From: Prochlorothrix hollandica PCC 9006 = CALU 1027 | GTDB taxonomy: Bacteria; Cyanobacteriota; Cyanobacteriia; Prochlorotrichales; Prochlorotrichaceae | NCBI RefSeq assembly: GCF_000332315.1 | Contig: NZ_KB235941.1 | Location: 879,202 to 943,201, forward strand | Direction: 5' to 3' | DNA length: 64,000 bases | Part shown: one piece after another, positions 7,071 to 16,391 of the stretch | Layout of the letters: every line of letters begins with the position of its first letter | Position numbering within the stretch: position 1 is the stretch's first letter | Position numbers and translations under genes: made by a program | Notes under the pieces: model-generated | The model's database searches: none | Told to the model about the DNA's origin: nothing | What the model saw: the letters and a program-made list of their open reading frames with translations, nothing else

Positions 7071-10000
7071 ATGTTTCTCAACCGTATCGCCTTGCTCGTG
7101 GGTTGTGGAGTCTTAGGGGCAAGTGGGGGCTGGGGTAGCTTAGGCCAGGGATCGAGACCCGTTTTGGCCCAATCCATTACTCCCGCAACGGATGGCACCG
7201 GGACGATCGTCACCCCCAACGGCAACCAATGGAACATTAGCGGCGGCACCAGCACCCAAGGCAATCTCTTCCATAGCTTTGGGCAATTTAACGTTAATAG
7301 CGGCGATATTGCTAACTTTTTAGCAGATCCTAGTATTCAAAATATCTTGGGGCGAGTCAGTGGCGGCGATGCCTCGGTGATCAACGGCTTGATCCAAGTC
7401 AGCGGCAGCGGGGCCAACCTCTATCTGATGAACCCGGCAGGGATGATCCTGGGACCGGGGGCGCAGCTTAATGTGGGGGGCAGCTTCATCGCCACCACCG
7501 CCAGCGCCCTGGGCTGGACGGGGGCACTGTGGCCGGGGGATGGTTCCGGGGATTATGCAGCCCTGGTGGGGAGTCCCAATCAATTTCTGTTTACGGGGGG
7601 GGAAGGGGCGATCGTCAATGGCGGTCATCTGGCCGTGCCCCCTGGTCAGGATTTGGCCCTGGTGGGGAACAGCGTGGTTAATACCGGCAGTGTGACGGCC
7701 CTAGGGGGCGAGGTGTTGCTGCTGTCGGTGCCCACCGCCCAAACCGTCACCCTGCGCCAGCCGGGGATGCTCCTCAGCCTGGACCTGGGTCCAACGGTGG
7801 CCAACCTGACCCAGCCCCTCCATGCCCTCGATCTCCCTGGCCTGTTGACCCATAGCCCTATCGGTAATGCCACCGGCTTAACCCTAAACCCCGATGGCAC
7901 GGTGAGCTTAACCGGTTCAGGCTTGGCCCTGTCCCCCACGGCGGGCCTGACCCTGGTCGCCGGGTCGATCGACACCAACGGGACGATCTGCGGATCGATC
8001 GCCGCCCTCGGCACCCAGGTTGCCCTCTTGGGGGCGGATTTGGACGCTTCGGGAGCCTTGGGGGGTGGGCAAATCCTGGTGGGGGGGGACTATAAGGGGG
8101 GCGGCAGCGTCCCCACGGCCCAGCAAACCTTGGTGGATCCCCAGGCGGTCTTGCGGGTCAGTGCCACAGAAGCCGGTCATGGGGGACGGGCGATCGTTTG
8201 GGCCGACGACAGTACCCGCTTTTTTGGCACGATCGCCGCCCAAGGGGGACCCCAAGGGGGCAATGGCGGCTTTGTGGAAGTGTCCGGCAAGAACTACCTC
8301 ACCTTCCAAGGTCAAGTCAACACCGCCGCCCCCCAAGGACTCCAGGGGCAATTACTGCTGGATCCCAGCTTTTTGCGCATTATTGATAGTGCGGCGACGA
8401 CGGGGGATTTTGATGCCTTCTTTACGGGTCATGCCTTTACGATTAACAGCAGTGATGCGGATCTGGGATCCAATACCATTTTCTGGGGATCGATCGTTAC
8501 CGCCACCAGCGCCGTCACCTTGGAAGCCACGGGGGATATTACGATCGCCAACATTTCCTCAGACCTCATTACCGTCCCCCAAGCCCTCACCCTGCGATCG
8601 ACCCAAGGCTCGATCGTCGCGGAAGATCCCAACGACACCATCAGCGTTGGCTCAGGGGATGACCTAACCCTGACTGCGGCCCAAAACGTGACGGTGGGCA
8701 ACCTTCTTACGTTCAGCAGCAGTCCCACTGCCCCCGGCGATATTGTGGTCACAGCTACCAGTGGTGACCTGACCGTGGGGGAGATCAGCATTTCCCAGAA
8801 AAGTTCTGGATCGGGAACCGTGACCCTCACCGCTCCCTCCGGTAACATTACCTTCCAAACCATTGACACCTCCTACAAGGGTACCGGCTCTAGTGCTGGA
8901 GGAGATGTGACCATCAGTACGAATCAAGGGGTAGTACGGGGGCTTGGCACCTTAAGCAGCGCGTCAACCATCAATACCAGTAGTACGTTTGGAACCCCCG
9001 GAACCATTAATATTACCCACGGCGGTGGACCCAGTAACTTTGACTTTGTGGTGGGGGACTCCAGCCTCAACGGCACCGCTGGGGAGATCGTTACCGATCC
9101 CGGTGATCCCATCGTCAGCGGCACCACCTTTGCCATGGCAGCCAGCGGTAGCACGAAAACCCCTCGCCCTGAGATCAGCATCACCAACATCAACAGCGCC
9201 CCCAGCCTTAGCCCCACCACCATTAATATCGGCGTTTCCAACAGCCCCATTACCTTCACCTTGGCCGGTCTCAGCGTCAGCGATGCCGATGGGGACACTA
9301 CCACCCTAGAAATCACCGCCATCTTGCAGGGTAGCTTAACCACTGCCGCAGGCGTTGCCCTGGGAGTAGGTGACTTCATCAGCACTACGGAAACCTTGAT
9401 TTACACCCCCCCCGATGGCACCACGGGGTCAGGACTCAGTGCCTTCCGCGTTCAAGCCGTGGACGAACACAATGGCAGCCCCAGCCTCTCCACCTCCAGT
9501 ACCTCCCTAGCGGTCTATGATGTCGCGGCAACGACTATAACTACGACCAACACTACAGAAACCGACACCAATTTTGACCCCACCTGCGATCTAGAGTCCT
9601 GCGAGCCAGAACCCGATCCCATCGGATCTGCCCTGACCCTAGAGAATGCCTGTAATAGCTATGATTCTGGCCTTGCGGCCCTGGATAACCGCTTTGCCAG
9701 CCGCTTTGAACAATACTTTGGTCTCACAGCCAGTAGCGGAGCCAGTAGCTTGGCTTCCGCCTGTCAAATGCTGGCCTCTGCCGCAGGACGGGGGGAAACA
9801 CCGGGCGTTATCTATGTCACCTTCTCCCCTGGCATCGGGGGATCTATGGCCTCAGTGCCGGTCTGGGAACAGTGGACGATGCCACCCCTGGAGGGGTGGG
9901 CAGATGCTTTGGGTGCGGATTTTTCAGGCTTGGCTCCTTTCAACTCCCTCTGGTCCGGCAGCAAGCAGCTAGACACCACCGCTGATCCAGCTAAAGCAGC

Positions 10001-11141
10001 GGAGCCAGCCCCAGGGTCAACTTCTGAAGCCACCGCAGAACCGGCCACCTTTACACCCCAACCTACGGATCAGCTAGAGCTAATGTTGCTGACCCCCGAT
10101 CGTGCCCCCGTGTTTTATCGATCGAACATTACCCGCAGCCAAGTAACCGCCATGGGGCAACAACTCCGGCGAGAAGTCAGCGATCCCAGCAATCTCCTCA
10201 ACAAACGCTATTTAGCCCCGGCCCAACGCCTCCACACCTGGCTGATCAAACCTTTAGCGGAAACCCTGGAGGCGGAGGAAGTGCGAAACCTGGTCTTTGT
10301 TTTGGATGATGGGATCCGAACCCTACCCCTGGCGGCTCTCCACGATGGGGAGGATTTTATTGTCGAACACTACAGTGTTGGTCTCATTCCCAGTTTGCGC
10401 CTCACGGAGTCGATCCATGTCGATCTCCAACCCGGTAGCCAGCAGGTGTTGGCCATGGGGGCATCCCTGTTTACCGACCAAGACCAAACACCGTTGCCAG
10501 CGGTGCCCCTAGAGCTATCCCTCATTAGCCAGGAACTGTGGCGCGGACCCCAACCCCTCTTAAACGAAGAGTTCACCCAGAATCACTTGGAGCAGGGACT
10601 TAAGAGCGATTTTGGCATTCTCCATTTAGCCACCCACGCCGCCATCCAACCGGGGGATCCTAGCAATTCCTATCTGCAACTGATCGATCGCCGCTTGCCC
10701 CTGCCAGAACTACGGCAATTACTCCTCAACAGTCCATCGGTGCGGGATCTGATGGTCCTCAGTGCCTGTCGCACGGCATTGGAAAGTGAAGAAGCAGAAC
10801 TGGGGTTTGCCGGATTGGCCTTTGGGGCGGGGGTCAACACAGCCTTAGCTAGCCTCTGGAATGTCAGCGACCTGGGTACCTTGGCTCTGATGGGGGGGTT
10901 CTATGGTAGTTTGGGGCAACCCAACCCAGAGACGGATAACCCTCGCATTAAGGCGGATGCCCTGCGATCGGCTCAGCTAGCCATGATCCACGGGCAAGTC
11001 AACATCGACAACGATCGTTTGACGATTCCCGGTGTATCCCAAGGGATTCCCCTCCCCCCCGATGTCAGCCATGGGGACAACGAAGACCTGTCCCATCCCT
11101 ATTTTTGGTCTGCCTTTACCCTGGTGGGTAATCCCTGGTAA
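7071..11141 (+). CDS. Secreted FHA-type (TpsA-like) protein with C-terminal CHAT caspase-like domain
   Basis: Residues 1-34 are a signal peptide ending PVLAQ. Residues about 36-260 form a two-partner-secretion domain (GNLFHSFGQFNV and NPAGMILGPGAQL motifs), the part recognised by a TpsB outer-membrane pore. A long beta-rich region and a cadherin-like segment (about 710-820) follow. The C-terminus from about 1015 is a CHAT peptidase domain with the His of HLATH (about 1186) and Cys of SACRTAL (about 1231), so the catalytic dyad is intact. The start chosen is the ATG at 7071, because AAGGGAG lies 8 bp upstream; an upstream TTG would add 8 residues. No TpsB gene is adjacent. Export of a caspase-like protease is the natural reading, but its target is unknown. 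Confidence 0.88.
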   Translation: MFLNRIALLVGCGVLGASGGWGSLGQGSRPVLAQSITPATDGTGTIVTPNGNQWNISGGTSTQGNLFHSFGQFNVNSGDIANFLADPSIQNILGRVSGGDASVINGLIQVSGSGANLYLMNPAGMILGPGAQLNVGGSFIATTASALGWTGALWPGDGSGDYAALVGSPNQFLFTGGEGAIVNGGHLAVPPGQDLALVGNSVVNTGSVTALGGEVLLLSVPTAQTVTLRQPGMLLSLDLGPTVANLTQPLHALDLPGLLTHSPIGNATGLTLNPDGTVSLTGSGLALSPTAGLTLVAGSIDTNGTICGSIAALGTQVALLGADLDASGALGGGQILVGGDYKGGGSVPTAQQTLVDPQAVLRVSATEAGHGGRAIVWADDSTRFFGTIAAQGGPQGGNGGFVEVSGKNYLTFQGQVNTAAPQGLQGQLLLDPSFLRIIDSAATTGDFDAFFTGHAFTINSSDADLGSNTIFWGSIVTATSAVTLEATGDITIANISSDLITVPQALTLRSTQGSIVAEDPNDTISVGSGDDLTLTAAQNVTVGNLLTFSSSPTAPGDIVVTATSGDLTVGEISISQKSSGSGTVTLTAPSGNITFQTIDTSYKGTGSSAGGDVTISTNQGVVRGLGTLSSASTINTSSTFGTPGTINITHGGGPSNFDFVVGDSSLNGTAGEIVTDPGDPIVSGTTFAMAASGSTKTPRPEISITNINSAPSLSPTTINIGVSNSPITFTLAGLSVSDADGDTTTLEITAILQGSLTTAAGVALGVGDFISTTETLIYTPPDGTTGSGLSAFRVQAVDEHNGSPSLSTSSTSLAVYDVAATTITTTNTTETDTNFDPTCDLESCEPEPDPIGSALTLENACNSYDSGLAALDNRFASRFEQYFGLTASSGASSLASACQMLASAAGRGETPGVIYVTFSPGIGGSMASVPVWEQWTMPPLEGWADALGADFSGLAPFNSLWSGSKQLDTTADPAKAAEPAPGSTSEATAEPATFTPQPTDQLELMLLTPDRAPVFYRSNITRSQVTAMGQQLRREVSDPSNLLNKRYLAPAQRLHTWLIKPLAETLEAEEVRNLVFVLDDGIRTLPLAALHDGEDFIVEHYSVGLIPSLRLTESIHVDLQPGSQQVLAMGASLFTDQDQTPLPAVPLELSLISQELWRGPQPLLNEEFTQNHLEQGLKSDFGILHLATHAAIQPGDPSNSYLQLIDRRLPLPELRQLLLNSPSVRDLMVLSACRTALESEEAELGFAGLAFGAGVNTALASLWNVSDLGTLALMGGFYGSLGQPNPETDNPRIKADALRSAQLAMIHGQVNIDNDRLTIPGVSQGIPLPPDVSHGDNEDLSHPYFWSAFTLVGNPW

Positions 11142-11532
11142 GGCCCAGGGTCTGGGTCTCAAGTCTCCGGGTTAGGACAGCACCCCTAGTCCAGGGGAGT
11201 CCAGGGGTTGGCTCGATCGCCAATTGACGGGCATTACCGGGACAAGGCATTACCGGGACGGGGCGTTAAGCTACTCAGCCCTAGCACTATGGCGATGTCT
11301 CAAATTCTGGAATCCTCCTATAGTGCTAAGCAGGCCATGGAGATGACGACAGCGTTGAGATAAGCTAAAGCCCTAACTCTACAACGACTACGCTTCGATC
11401 TTGGGGGTATCAACTTAAGCCGGGACAGTGGGGCGATCCGCGCCCCACTGTCCCGTTAATTTTGTCCCGCTTCCAGCGAAAACCCGATCTTGGCGCTTGA
11501 TGACCCTGATCTACCTACACCTGTAAACGTCT
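11142..11532. other. Gene-free spacer
   Basis: Holds palindromic family P copy B (11404-11488) about 45 bp before the flippase start. The rest is unremarkable apart from a doubled GGCATTACCGGGAC motif near 11229-11265. No small gene is supported. Confidence 0.5.
11404..11488. repeat. Palindromic repeat family P, copy B
   Basis: TATCAACTTAAGCCGGGACA, then GTGGGGCG and CGCCCCAC arms, then TGTCCCGTTAATTTTGTCCC and a small GCTTCCAGCG hairpin. Same layout as copies at 1705 (reversed), 25842, 29661 and 59635 (reversed). Confidence 0.8.
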
Positions 11533-12882
11533 ATGCAATCCCTTGAAAAAGCAGCCTTAAAAGGATCGATCTGGACCGTCGGAGGTTACGGAACGAGTCA
11601 AGTTCTCCGCTTTCTCAATAATGTTATTCTGGCCCGTCTCCTCACCCCTGAGTTGTTTGGTCTGATGACTCTGGTCAATACGTTTATTATGGGAGTCCAA
11701 CTCTTTTCAGATATAGGCATTGGCCAAAGTATTGTCCAAAATAAACGGGGAGATGATCCCGCATTTTTGAATACAGCCTGGACCTTACAAGGGATCCGAG
11801 GCATTGGGCTATGGTTTGTTTGCTTGGCACTGACCATACCCGTAGCCAATTTTTATGGCGAGGAGAGTTTAAAATATATTTTCCCAGTTTCGGGCTTAAA
11901 CATTATTTTAGTAGGGTTTACCTCAACGTCTTTGGCTATGCTCCAACGACAGTTAAAACAAGGCCGGAAAATTATTTTCACACTGATAGTCCAGGTCACC
12001 GGTCTGATAACCATGATTATCTGGGCCTTACTGAGTCCCACTATTTGGGCCTTAGTCGCGGGTTCCCTGATGAGTTCCCTAGTCAATGGCATTGGTAGTC
12101 ATTTTCTATTGTCAGATGTTAAAAACAAATTTCATATCGATCGGGAGGCGATGAAAGAGTTATTTAGCTATGGTAAATGGATTTTTGTGGCCACCCTGCT
12201 CTTCTTCTTTGCCCAACAGACCGATCGCCTAGTACTGGGGAAATTAGTTCCCCTGGAACTACTGGGTATCTATGGTATTGCCAGAGCGCTCTCCGATATT
12301 TTCCGGAATGTGGTTCTTAAACTCAATAATGAAATTGTTTTTCCCTTTGTTTCTCGCCTGTCTGATATCCCCCGTAGCGAACTTTACGAAAAGGTTAAAC
12401 CAACGCGGCAGAAATTCTTGTTGATTGCAGGTCTCGGCTTAGCGTTTCCAGTGTGCTTTGGAGATGTGGCGGTTAGTGTTTTATATGACGATCGTTATGT
12501 GGATGCCACCTGGATGTTACCCATTCTCTGCTTAGGGATTTGGTTCTCGGTGTTATTTCAAACCTGTGAGTCGAGTCTTAAGGGGTTGGGTAAACCCATT
12601 TATGCAGCTCAGGCTAATTTTGTGAAACTGGGGACGCTCTTTTTTGGTTTGCCCTGGAGTTTTCAGCAATACGGCATTCTAGGCTGTATTTTAACGATCG
12701 CCGCTAGCGAATTTTTCAGTTACCTCGCCGTGCAATATGGTCTGATCCGGGAACAGTTTGTCTTCCTAAAACAAGATGTGATCATGACCCTTTACACCGT
12801 GGGTATTATTGCCATCTTCGGGGTACTGCGGTGGTCTTTGGGGTTTGGTTTTTCCGTACAAAACCTGTGGCTCCCCGGTTAA
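11533..12882 (+). CDS. Polysaccharide flippase (Wzx/WzxC-like, MOP superfamily)
   Basis: A 449-residue integral membrane protein with about 12 hydrophobic segments and the N-terminal pattern of this family (KGSIWTVGGYGTSQVLRF, then LLTPELFGLMTLV). Such proteins move undecaprenyl-linked oligosaccharides across the cytoplasmic membrane during exopolysaccharide or O-antigen export. An O-antigen-ligase-like polymerase (24413) and two glycosyltransferases lie in the same window, though not in one operon. The gene is somewhat more AT-rich than its neighbours, common for surface-polysaccharide genes. The substrate is unknown. Confidence 0.88.
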   Translation: MQSLEKAALKGSIWTVGGYGTSQVLRFLNNVILARLLTPELFGLMTLVNTFIMGVQLFSDIGIGQSIVQNKRGDDPAFLNTAWTLQGIRGIGLWFVCLALTIPVANFYGEESLKYIFPVSGLNIILVGFTSTSLAMLQRQLKQGRKIIFTLIVQVTGLITMIIWALLSPTIWALVAGSLMSSLVNGIGSHFLLSDVKNKFHIDREAMKELFSYGKWIFVATLLFFFAQQTDRLVLGKLVPLELLGIYGIARALSDIFRNVVLKLNNEIVFPFVSRLSDIPRSELYEKVKPTRQKFLLIAGLGLAFPVCFGDVAVSVLYDDRYVDATWMLPILCLGIWFSVLFQTCESSLKGLGKPIYAAQANFVKLGTLFFGLPWSFQQYGILGCILTIAASEFFSYLAVQYGLIREQFVFLKQDVIMTLYTVGIIAIFGVLRWSLGFGFSVQNLWLPG

Positions 12883-12901
12883 CGATCGGCGGCACCCCAC
12901 C

Positions 12902-13158
12902 CGGTAACCGTCCCAGGCTCTGGTTTGTAGTAGCGACTTCAGTCGCTCTGGTTTGTAGTAGCGACTTCAGTCGCTCTGGTTTGTAGTAGCGACTTCAGTC
13001 GCTCTGGTTCATAGCTTCCTGGCGGGGAACGACTGAAGTCGTTATTACGAACGTAATCGTACCGGGCATTTAACGAAGATTGATCATTTCAGCCTGAAAT
13101 AGCTAAAACCCTTGAAACTTGTTCCCTACCAACCTTGATCGGAGTCTCTGGGACGGTT
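12902..13158. repeat. Interspersed repeat with TAGCGACTTCAGTCGCT hairpins, copy 2, bounded by short inverted ends
   Basis: The same composite repeat as 497-682, here with three tandem 29-bp units. The outer ends read GTAACCGTCCCAG at 12904 and its reverse complement CTGGGACGGTTAC at 13146-13158, suggesting a mobile unit of about 255 bp with 13-bp inverted ends. No coding capacity. Confidence 0.7.
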
Positions 13159-13221
13159 ACAAATAGGGTTTCCCCGCCCAATGCAGATGCTTTTGCCAGC
13201 TACCCAGAGTTACCCGTAACC

Positions 13222-13350
13222 GTTCAGGGGGGGAACGAAGTTAGTGCATTTCAGCCCTCCGATCGAGGGTTAAAATAGCCCGAAGTGCGACGATCCTAGA
13301 TTTTCAGAGCCTGAAACCCGCATTCCCGTGGACTCCTGAATAGTTACGAG
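13222..13350. repeat. Direct repeat flanking the RelE-like pair, left copy
   Basis: Shares GAACGAAGTTAGTGC, TTTCAGCCCTCCGATCGAGG, GCCCGAAGTGCGACGAT and a CTGAAACCCGCAT to GAATAGTTAC end with 14240-14407, in the same orientation. A reversed partial copy of the last section is found near 30955-31000. Confidence 0.75.
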
Positions 13351-13439
13351 CGGCGGCACAAGTTTATGAACTATAATGAGAGTGTTGAGTCAGTCCGTTG
13401 CAAGCCTTTGTTGGGCTGCGACGATGTAAAAATTGAGAG

Positions 13440-13775
13440 CTATTCATATCTTTTCTTCTTCGATTTAATAACATCGATTACATCATCATGTTTTTGTCCC
13501 TCAATGATATCTTTAAGATGAATTTGCTGATTAATATATTGGATATGAATGCGCCAACCTGAGACTTTATCGATATCAGCACGATAAATTGCCTGCTTTA
13601 CACCCTTTACTTTATGTAGCCTTGTCTTTGGAAATTTTCTCGTTCTATGACATTCGTTATCTTCAAGCTCCGCTAAAGCTTCGAGAAAATCAATTTTTAG
13701 TTTGTCACTTGGTAAAATTTTCATGGCTTCGTAAATAATGCCATATTCATCACAGAGATTAAGAGTTTGCACCAT
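13440..13775 (-). CDS. Small RelE/ParE-superfamily-like protein
   Basis: A 111-residue AT-rich gene, 8 bp downstream of the next gene on the same strand. The C-terminal half (KGVKQAIYRADID, then WRIHIQYINQQIHLKDIIEGQKHD) has the strand pattern ending in a conserved basic/His motif typical of RelE-fold proteins, but the assignment is by pattern only. No antitoxin-like DNA-binding gene is next to it. It may be a toxin, an immunity-like partner or a degraded member. Its base composition differs sharply from the GC-rich surroundings, suggesting acquisition. Confidence 0.6.
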   Translation of the reverse strand: MVQTLNLCDEYGIIYEAMKILPSDKLKIDFLEALAELEDNECHRTRKFPKTRLHKVKGVKQAIYRADIDKVSGWRIHIQYINQQIHLKDIIEGQKHDDVIDVIKSKKKRYE

Positions 13776-13783
13776 AAATGAAT

Positions 13784-14167
13784 TTACGAAACCTGAACCA
13801 TTTCTCGATCTTGATGAAGTAGCTCTTGGTACAAAGATTCCGATACACTTTTATGGGCTTCATCAAGGTCATCGCGTTTAATTACTCGAAAAAGAGTAAA
13901 GATGACCTGCCCAAAAATGGGATCTTCATCAATCGCTAAAATCATCCTTAATTCTCGAGAAACTTTTAGGGTGTAAAGCGATGACTCATAACCATTGAGA
14001 ACTGTCGGCAAGGGTAAACAATGTAGTTTACGATATACACCATCCTTTTTTTTTGGAAAAAGATTAGCATAAGCATTGATTTGCTGAATCGCTACTTTCT
14101 TATCACTGTCGCTTAGTTTGTCAAGATCTTTCTCAAAAGCATTGGTTGACTCAATTAAAATATCCAC
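13784..14167 (-). CDS. RelE/ParE-like toxin-family protein
   Basis: 127 residues. The core YTLKVSRELRMILAIDED followed by FTLFRVIKRDDLDEAH matches the beta-sheet core and C-terminal helix of RelE/ParE-type ribonuclease or gyrase toxins. The start appears to be GTG at 14167; an ATG two bases further out is in another frame. It is first of a two-gene unit with the 111-residue gene. Both are AT-rich and sit between direct repeats. No recognisable antitoxin (AbrB, Phd, RHH or HTH) is encoded beside them, so a working toxin-antitoxin system cannot be claimed. Confidence 0.65.
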   Translation of the reverse strand: MDILIESTNAFEKDLDKLSDSDKKVAIQQINAYANLFPKKKDGVYRKLHCLPLPTVLNGYESSLYTLKVSRELRMILAIDEDPIFGQVIFTLFRVIKRDDLDEAHKSVSESLYQELLHQDREMVQVS

Positions 14168-14239
14168 ATCGAAAACCGCCGATTTCAGATTTAACCGTCC
14201 AGTTCTAGTGTATCAAAAAAATCTGTTCGCCGGAGTAAT

Positions 14240-14407
14240 CATTCAAGGGGGGGACGAAGTTAGTGCGTTTCAGCCCTCCGATCGAGGGTTAGAATGGCCC
14301 GAAGTGCGACGATTGTTTAAGAAAGGTAAGGCGCGTTACATTTCATTAACGCACCCTACAATCGGAACTGAAACCCGCATATCCCCGTGAACCCCTGAAT
14401 AGTTACA
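14240..14407. repeat. Direct repeat flanking the RelE-like pair, right copy, with a nested palindrome
   Basis: Matches 13222-13350 but is split by an extra segment near 14310-14367 that contains the common palindrome GTAAGGCGCGTTA with TAACGCACCCTAC. The nested piece shows that one repeat inserted into another. Confidence 0.7.
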
Positions 14408-14488
14408 GTGAACCAGAGTTTTCTTCAAGCGGGGCAAAATTAACGGGAGACCCACGCTCCCGTCTTGAGTGCTAGCCTTTTAAACCCC

Positions 14489-15975
14489 TTAACTGCGCGA
14501 TCGCAGGCTATCCAACTTACGCACAAACAAATCCGTGATAAAGGTAATCACCGGACGCTTGCGGGTTTTGATGTTGACACTGACCGACATCCCCGACTGT
14601 AACATGATCTCCTGACCTTCAATGGGAATAAACTGCCGATCGAGGGAAACTTCTGCCGGAAATCGGTAAAAGGGATAAATTTCATCGGGGGGCAAAACAT
14701 CGGATCCCACCTTCACCAGCTTACCCTTCACATCCCCAAACTCACTGTAGGGGAAGGAATCAATGCGCACATCCACTTCGGGCTGAGCGGTTTCAGTATT
14801 GACGAAACCAATGTCTTGGTTCGTGATGAAAACCTGGGCAATGAGGGTGTCGTCGGGGACAATCTTCAGAATCGGTTCACTGGTATTGGCCACAAACCCC
14901 GGACCCGTGGGTTGCAAATCAAAGACAGTGCCCGCCACCGGTGCCCGCAGTTCTTGGTAGGTCAAGGTTTGGCGGGTTTGGCTGAGTTGACTGTCAAGAT
15001 CCTGGATCTGTTTCTCGTTTTCCAGAATCACTTTACTTAACTGGCTATCAATGTCCGCCAGCCGTTGATCATTGGCGGCAATACGGGTCAGAATATCGTC
15101 GGTGGACACGGCCTGGGTATTGGCCAGGGTTTCCTGGGCCTCTGACACGGCAAACTGGAGCCGTTTCTGTTCCTCCAGCAGGCGATCGTACTCGGCGGCG
15201 GCGGTGTCCACCTCCTGTTGTTGCCGCAACACCTGAATTTTGGCAATGCCCCCATCTTCCGCCAGGGGCAGGATGCGATCGAGAATTTCCTGGTTTACCT
15301 GAAGCTGATTGGCGGTGCTGGTGAGCTGCACCTGCACCTGACTCGACTGGCGCAGTACCTGTTCCACCCGGGACTGCGCCGCTGCTACCCGGGATTCCCG
15401 CTCTGCCTGGAACGAACTGAGGCGCTGCTGTTCTGCCAGGGACAGATAGACTGCGGAATCCCCCAGCATGGCCCGATAGAGGTTGTTTTCCGCCATGAGG
15501 GCCGCTCGGTTAGCAGTGAGGGCGGCGGCCTCTGGGGAAATGTTGGTGGGGGTGGGGTTCAGGGCGCTAGTGGTGCCACTGGCCATCTGGCTCCGGTAGT
15601 ACTGGTTTTCGGCATCCAAGGATTGGCGAATTTGCTCCAGTGACGTTTGCTGGGCTTGGGCCGTGGTTTGGTCAAAGCGAATCAGCACGGTTCCCGCTTC
15701 CACGCGATCGCCCTCCGCCACCTCAATGGTTTGCACCACCCCCCCCACGGGAGCTTGCACTGGCTGCACCGATCCCGCTGGCTCCAATTTGCCTTGGGCC
15801 GGAGGGGAACCCAGGGGGACTGGCGCAGGATGACGGGCTGATCAAAATGCTGAACGGCCAAGCTGGTGGACGACTGGGGAACCAGTCCCCCTTGGTGTTC
15901 TGGGGCTTGGCGAGCAAGGGCGCTGCTGTCTCCTTGGGGACGAGACGGGTTGGGAGGGATAGGCGATTGACTCAT
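14489..15975 (-). pseudogene. HlyD-family membrane fusion (periplasmic adaptor) gene, disrupted by an internal deletion
   Basis: From 15787 to 14489 an open frame of 432 residues gives the biotinyl-lipoyl part (EPAGSVQPVQAPVGGVVQTI), a long coiled coil (about 25-280) and the C-terminal beta-barrel of a type I secretion adaptor. The expected N-terminus begins at the ATG at 15975 in a different frame (M-S-Q-S-P-I-P-P) and reaches FDQPVILRQSPW. Family members then have an inner-membrane helix of about 30 residues before AQGKLEP; here RQSPW is followed almost at once by AQGKLEP in a shifted frame. The anchor helix is therefore missing and the frame broken near 15800-15820. The remainder might still be translated, but would lack its membrane anchor. 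It lies next to the exporter gene it would serve. Confidence 0.8.
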
Positions 15976-16391
15976 GGTGAAGCGGTGCTCTAGGGACAGA
16001 ATTAAACGAAGGGCAAGGAGGGACGCAGGATCAAAGGTCGGATCAACGCTAGGATCAAAGGTAGGATCAACGCTAGGCGGGGATCGCGATCGCGTCACCC
16101 AGGGGGGTATTGGGTTGTGTCCCTCAGCTAGAACTCGACAATTTCACCTTAGGAGAGGTGGCTTGCAGACGGGAAGGGGTCGAGTACAACTCGACCATCC
16201 CACCTTGACAAGCCCACCTTAGGAGAGGCGACTTGGAGGCGGATTGAAGAGGTCGAGTACAACTCGACCATCCCACCTCGACCATCCCACCTCGACCATC
16301 CCACCTTGACAAGCCCACCTTGGTAAGCCCACCTTAGGATAGCTGACTTACCGTCGGATTCAGCGGGGTGATGAACCCATTGGATGCCGGT
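15976..16391. repeat. Spacer with minisatellite and degenerate GTCGAG hairpin repeats
   Basis: About 16024-16080 has alternating 15-bp units (AGGATCAAAGGT and CGGATCAACGCT types). From 16190 to about 16350 there are copies of the hairpin GGTCGAGTACAACTCGACC, followed by tandem CATCCCACCTCGAC and AAGCCCACCTT units. These are decayed relatives of the dual-hairpin arrays at 1951 and 44954. No gene. Confidence 0.65.

Noticed and set aside
13440-14167. A complete toxin-antitoxin operon
   Set aside because: Neither gene nor the adjacent sequence shows a recognisable antitoxin DNA-binding domain, so only RelE-like family membership is claimed.
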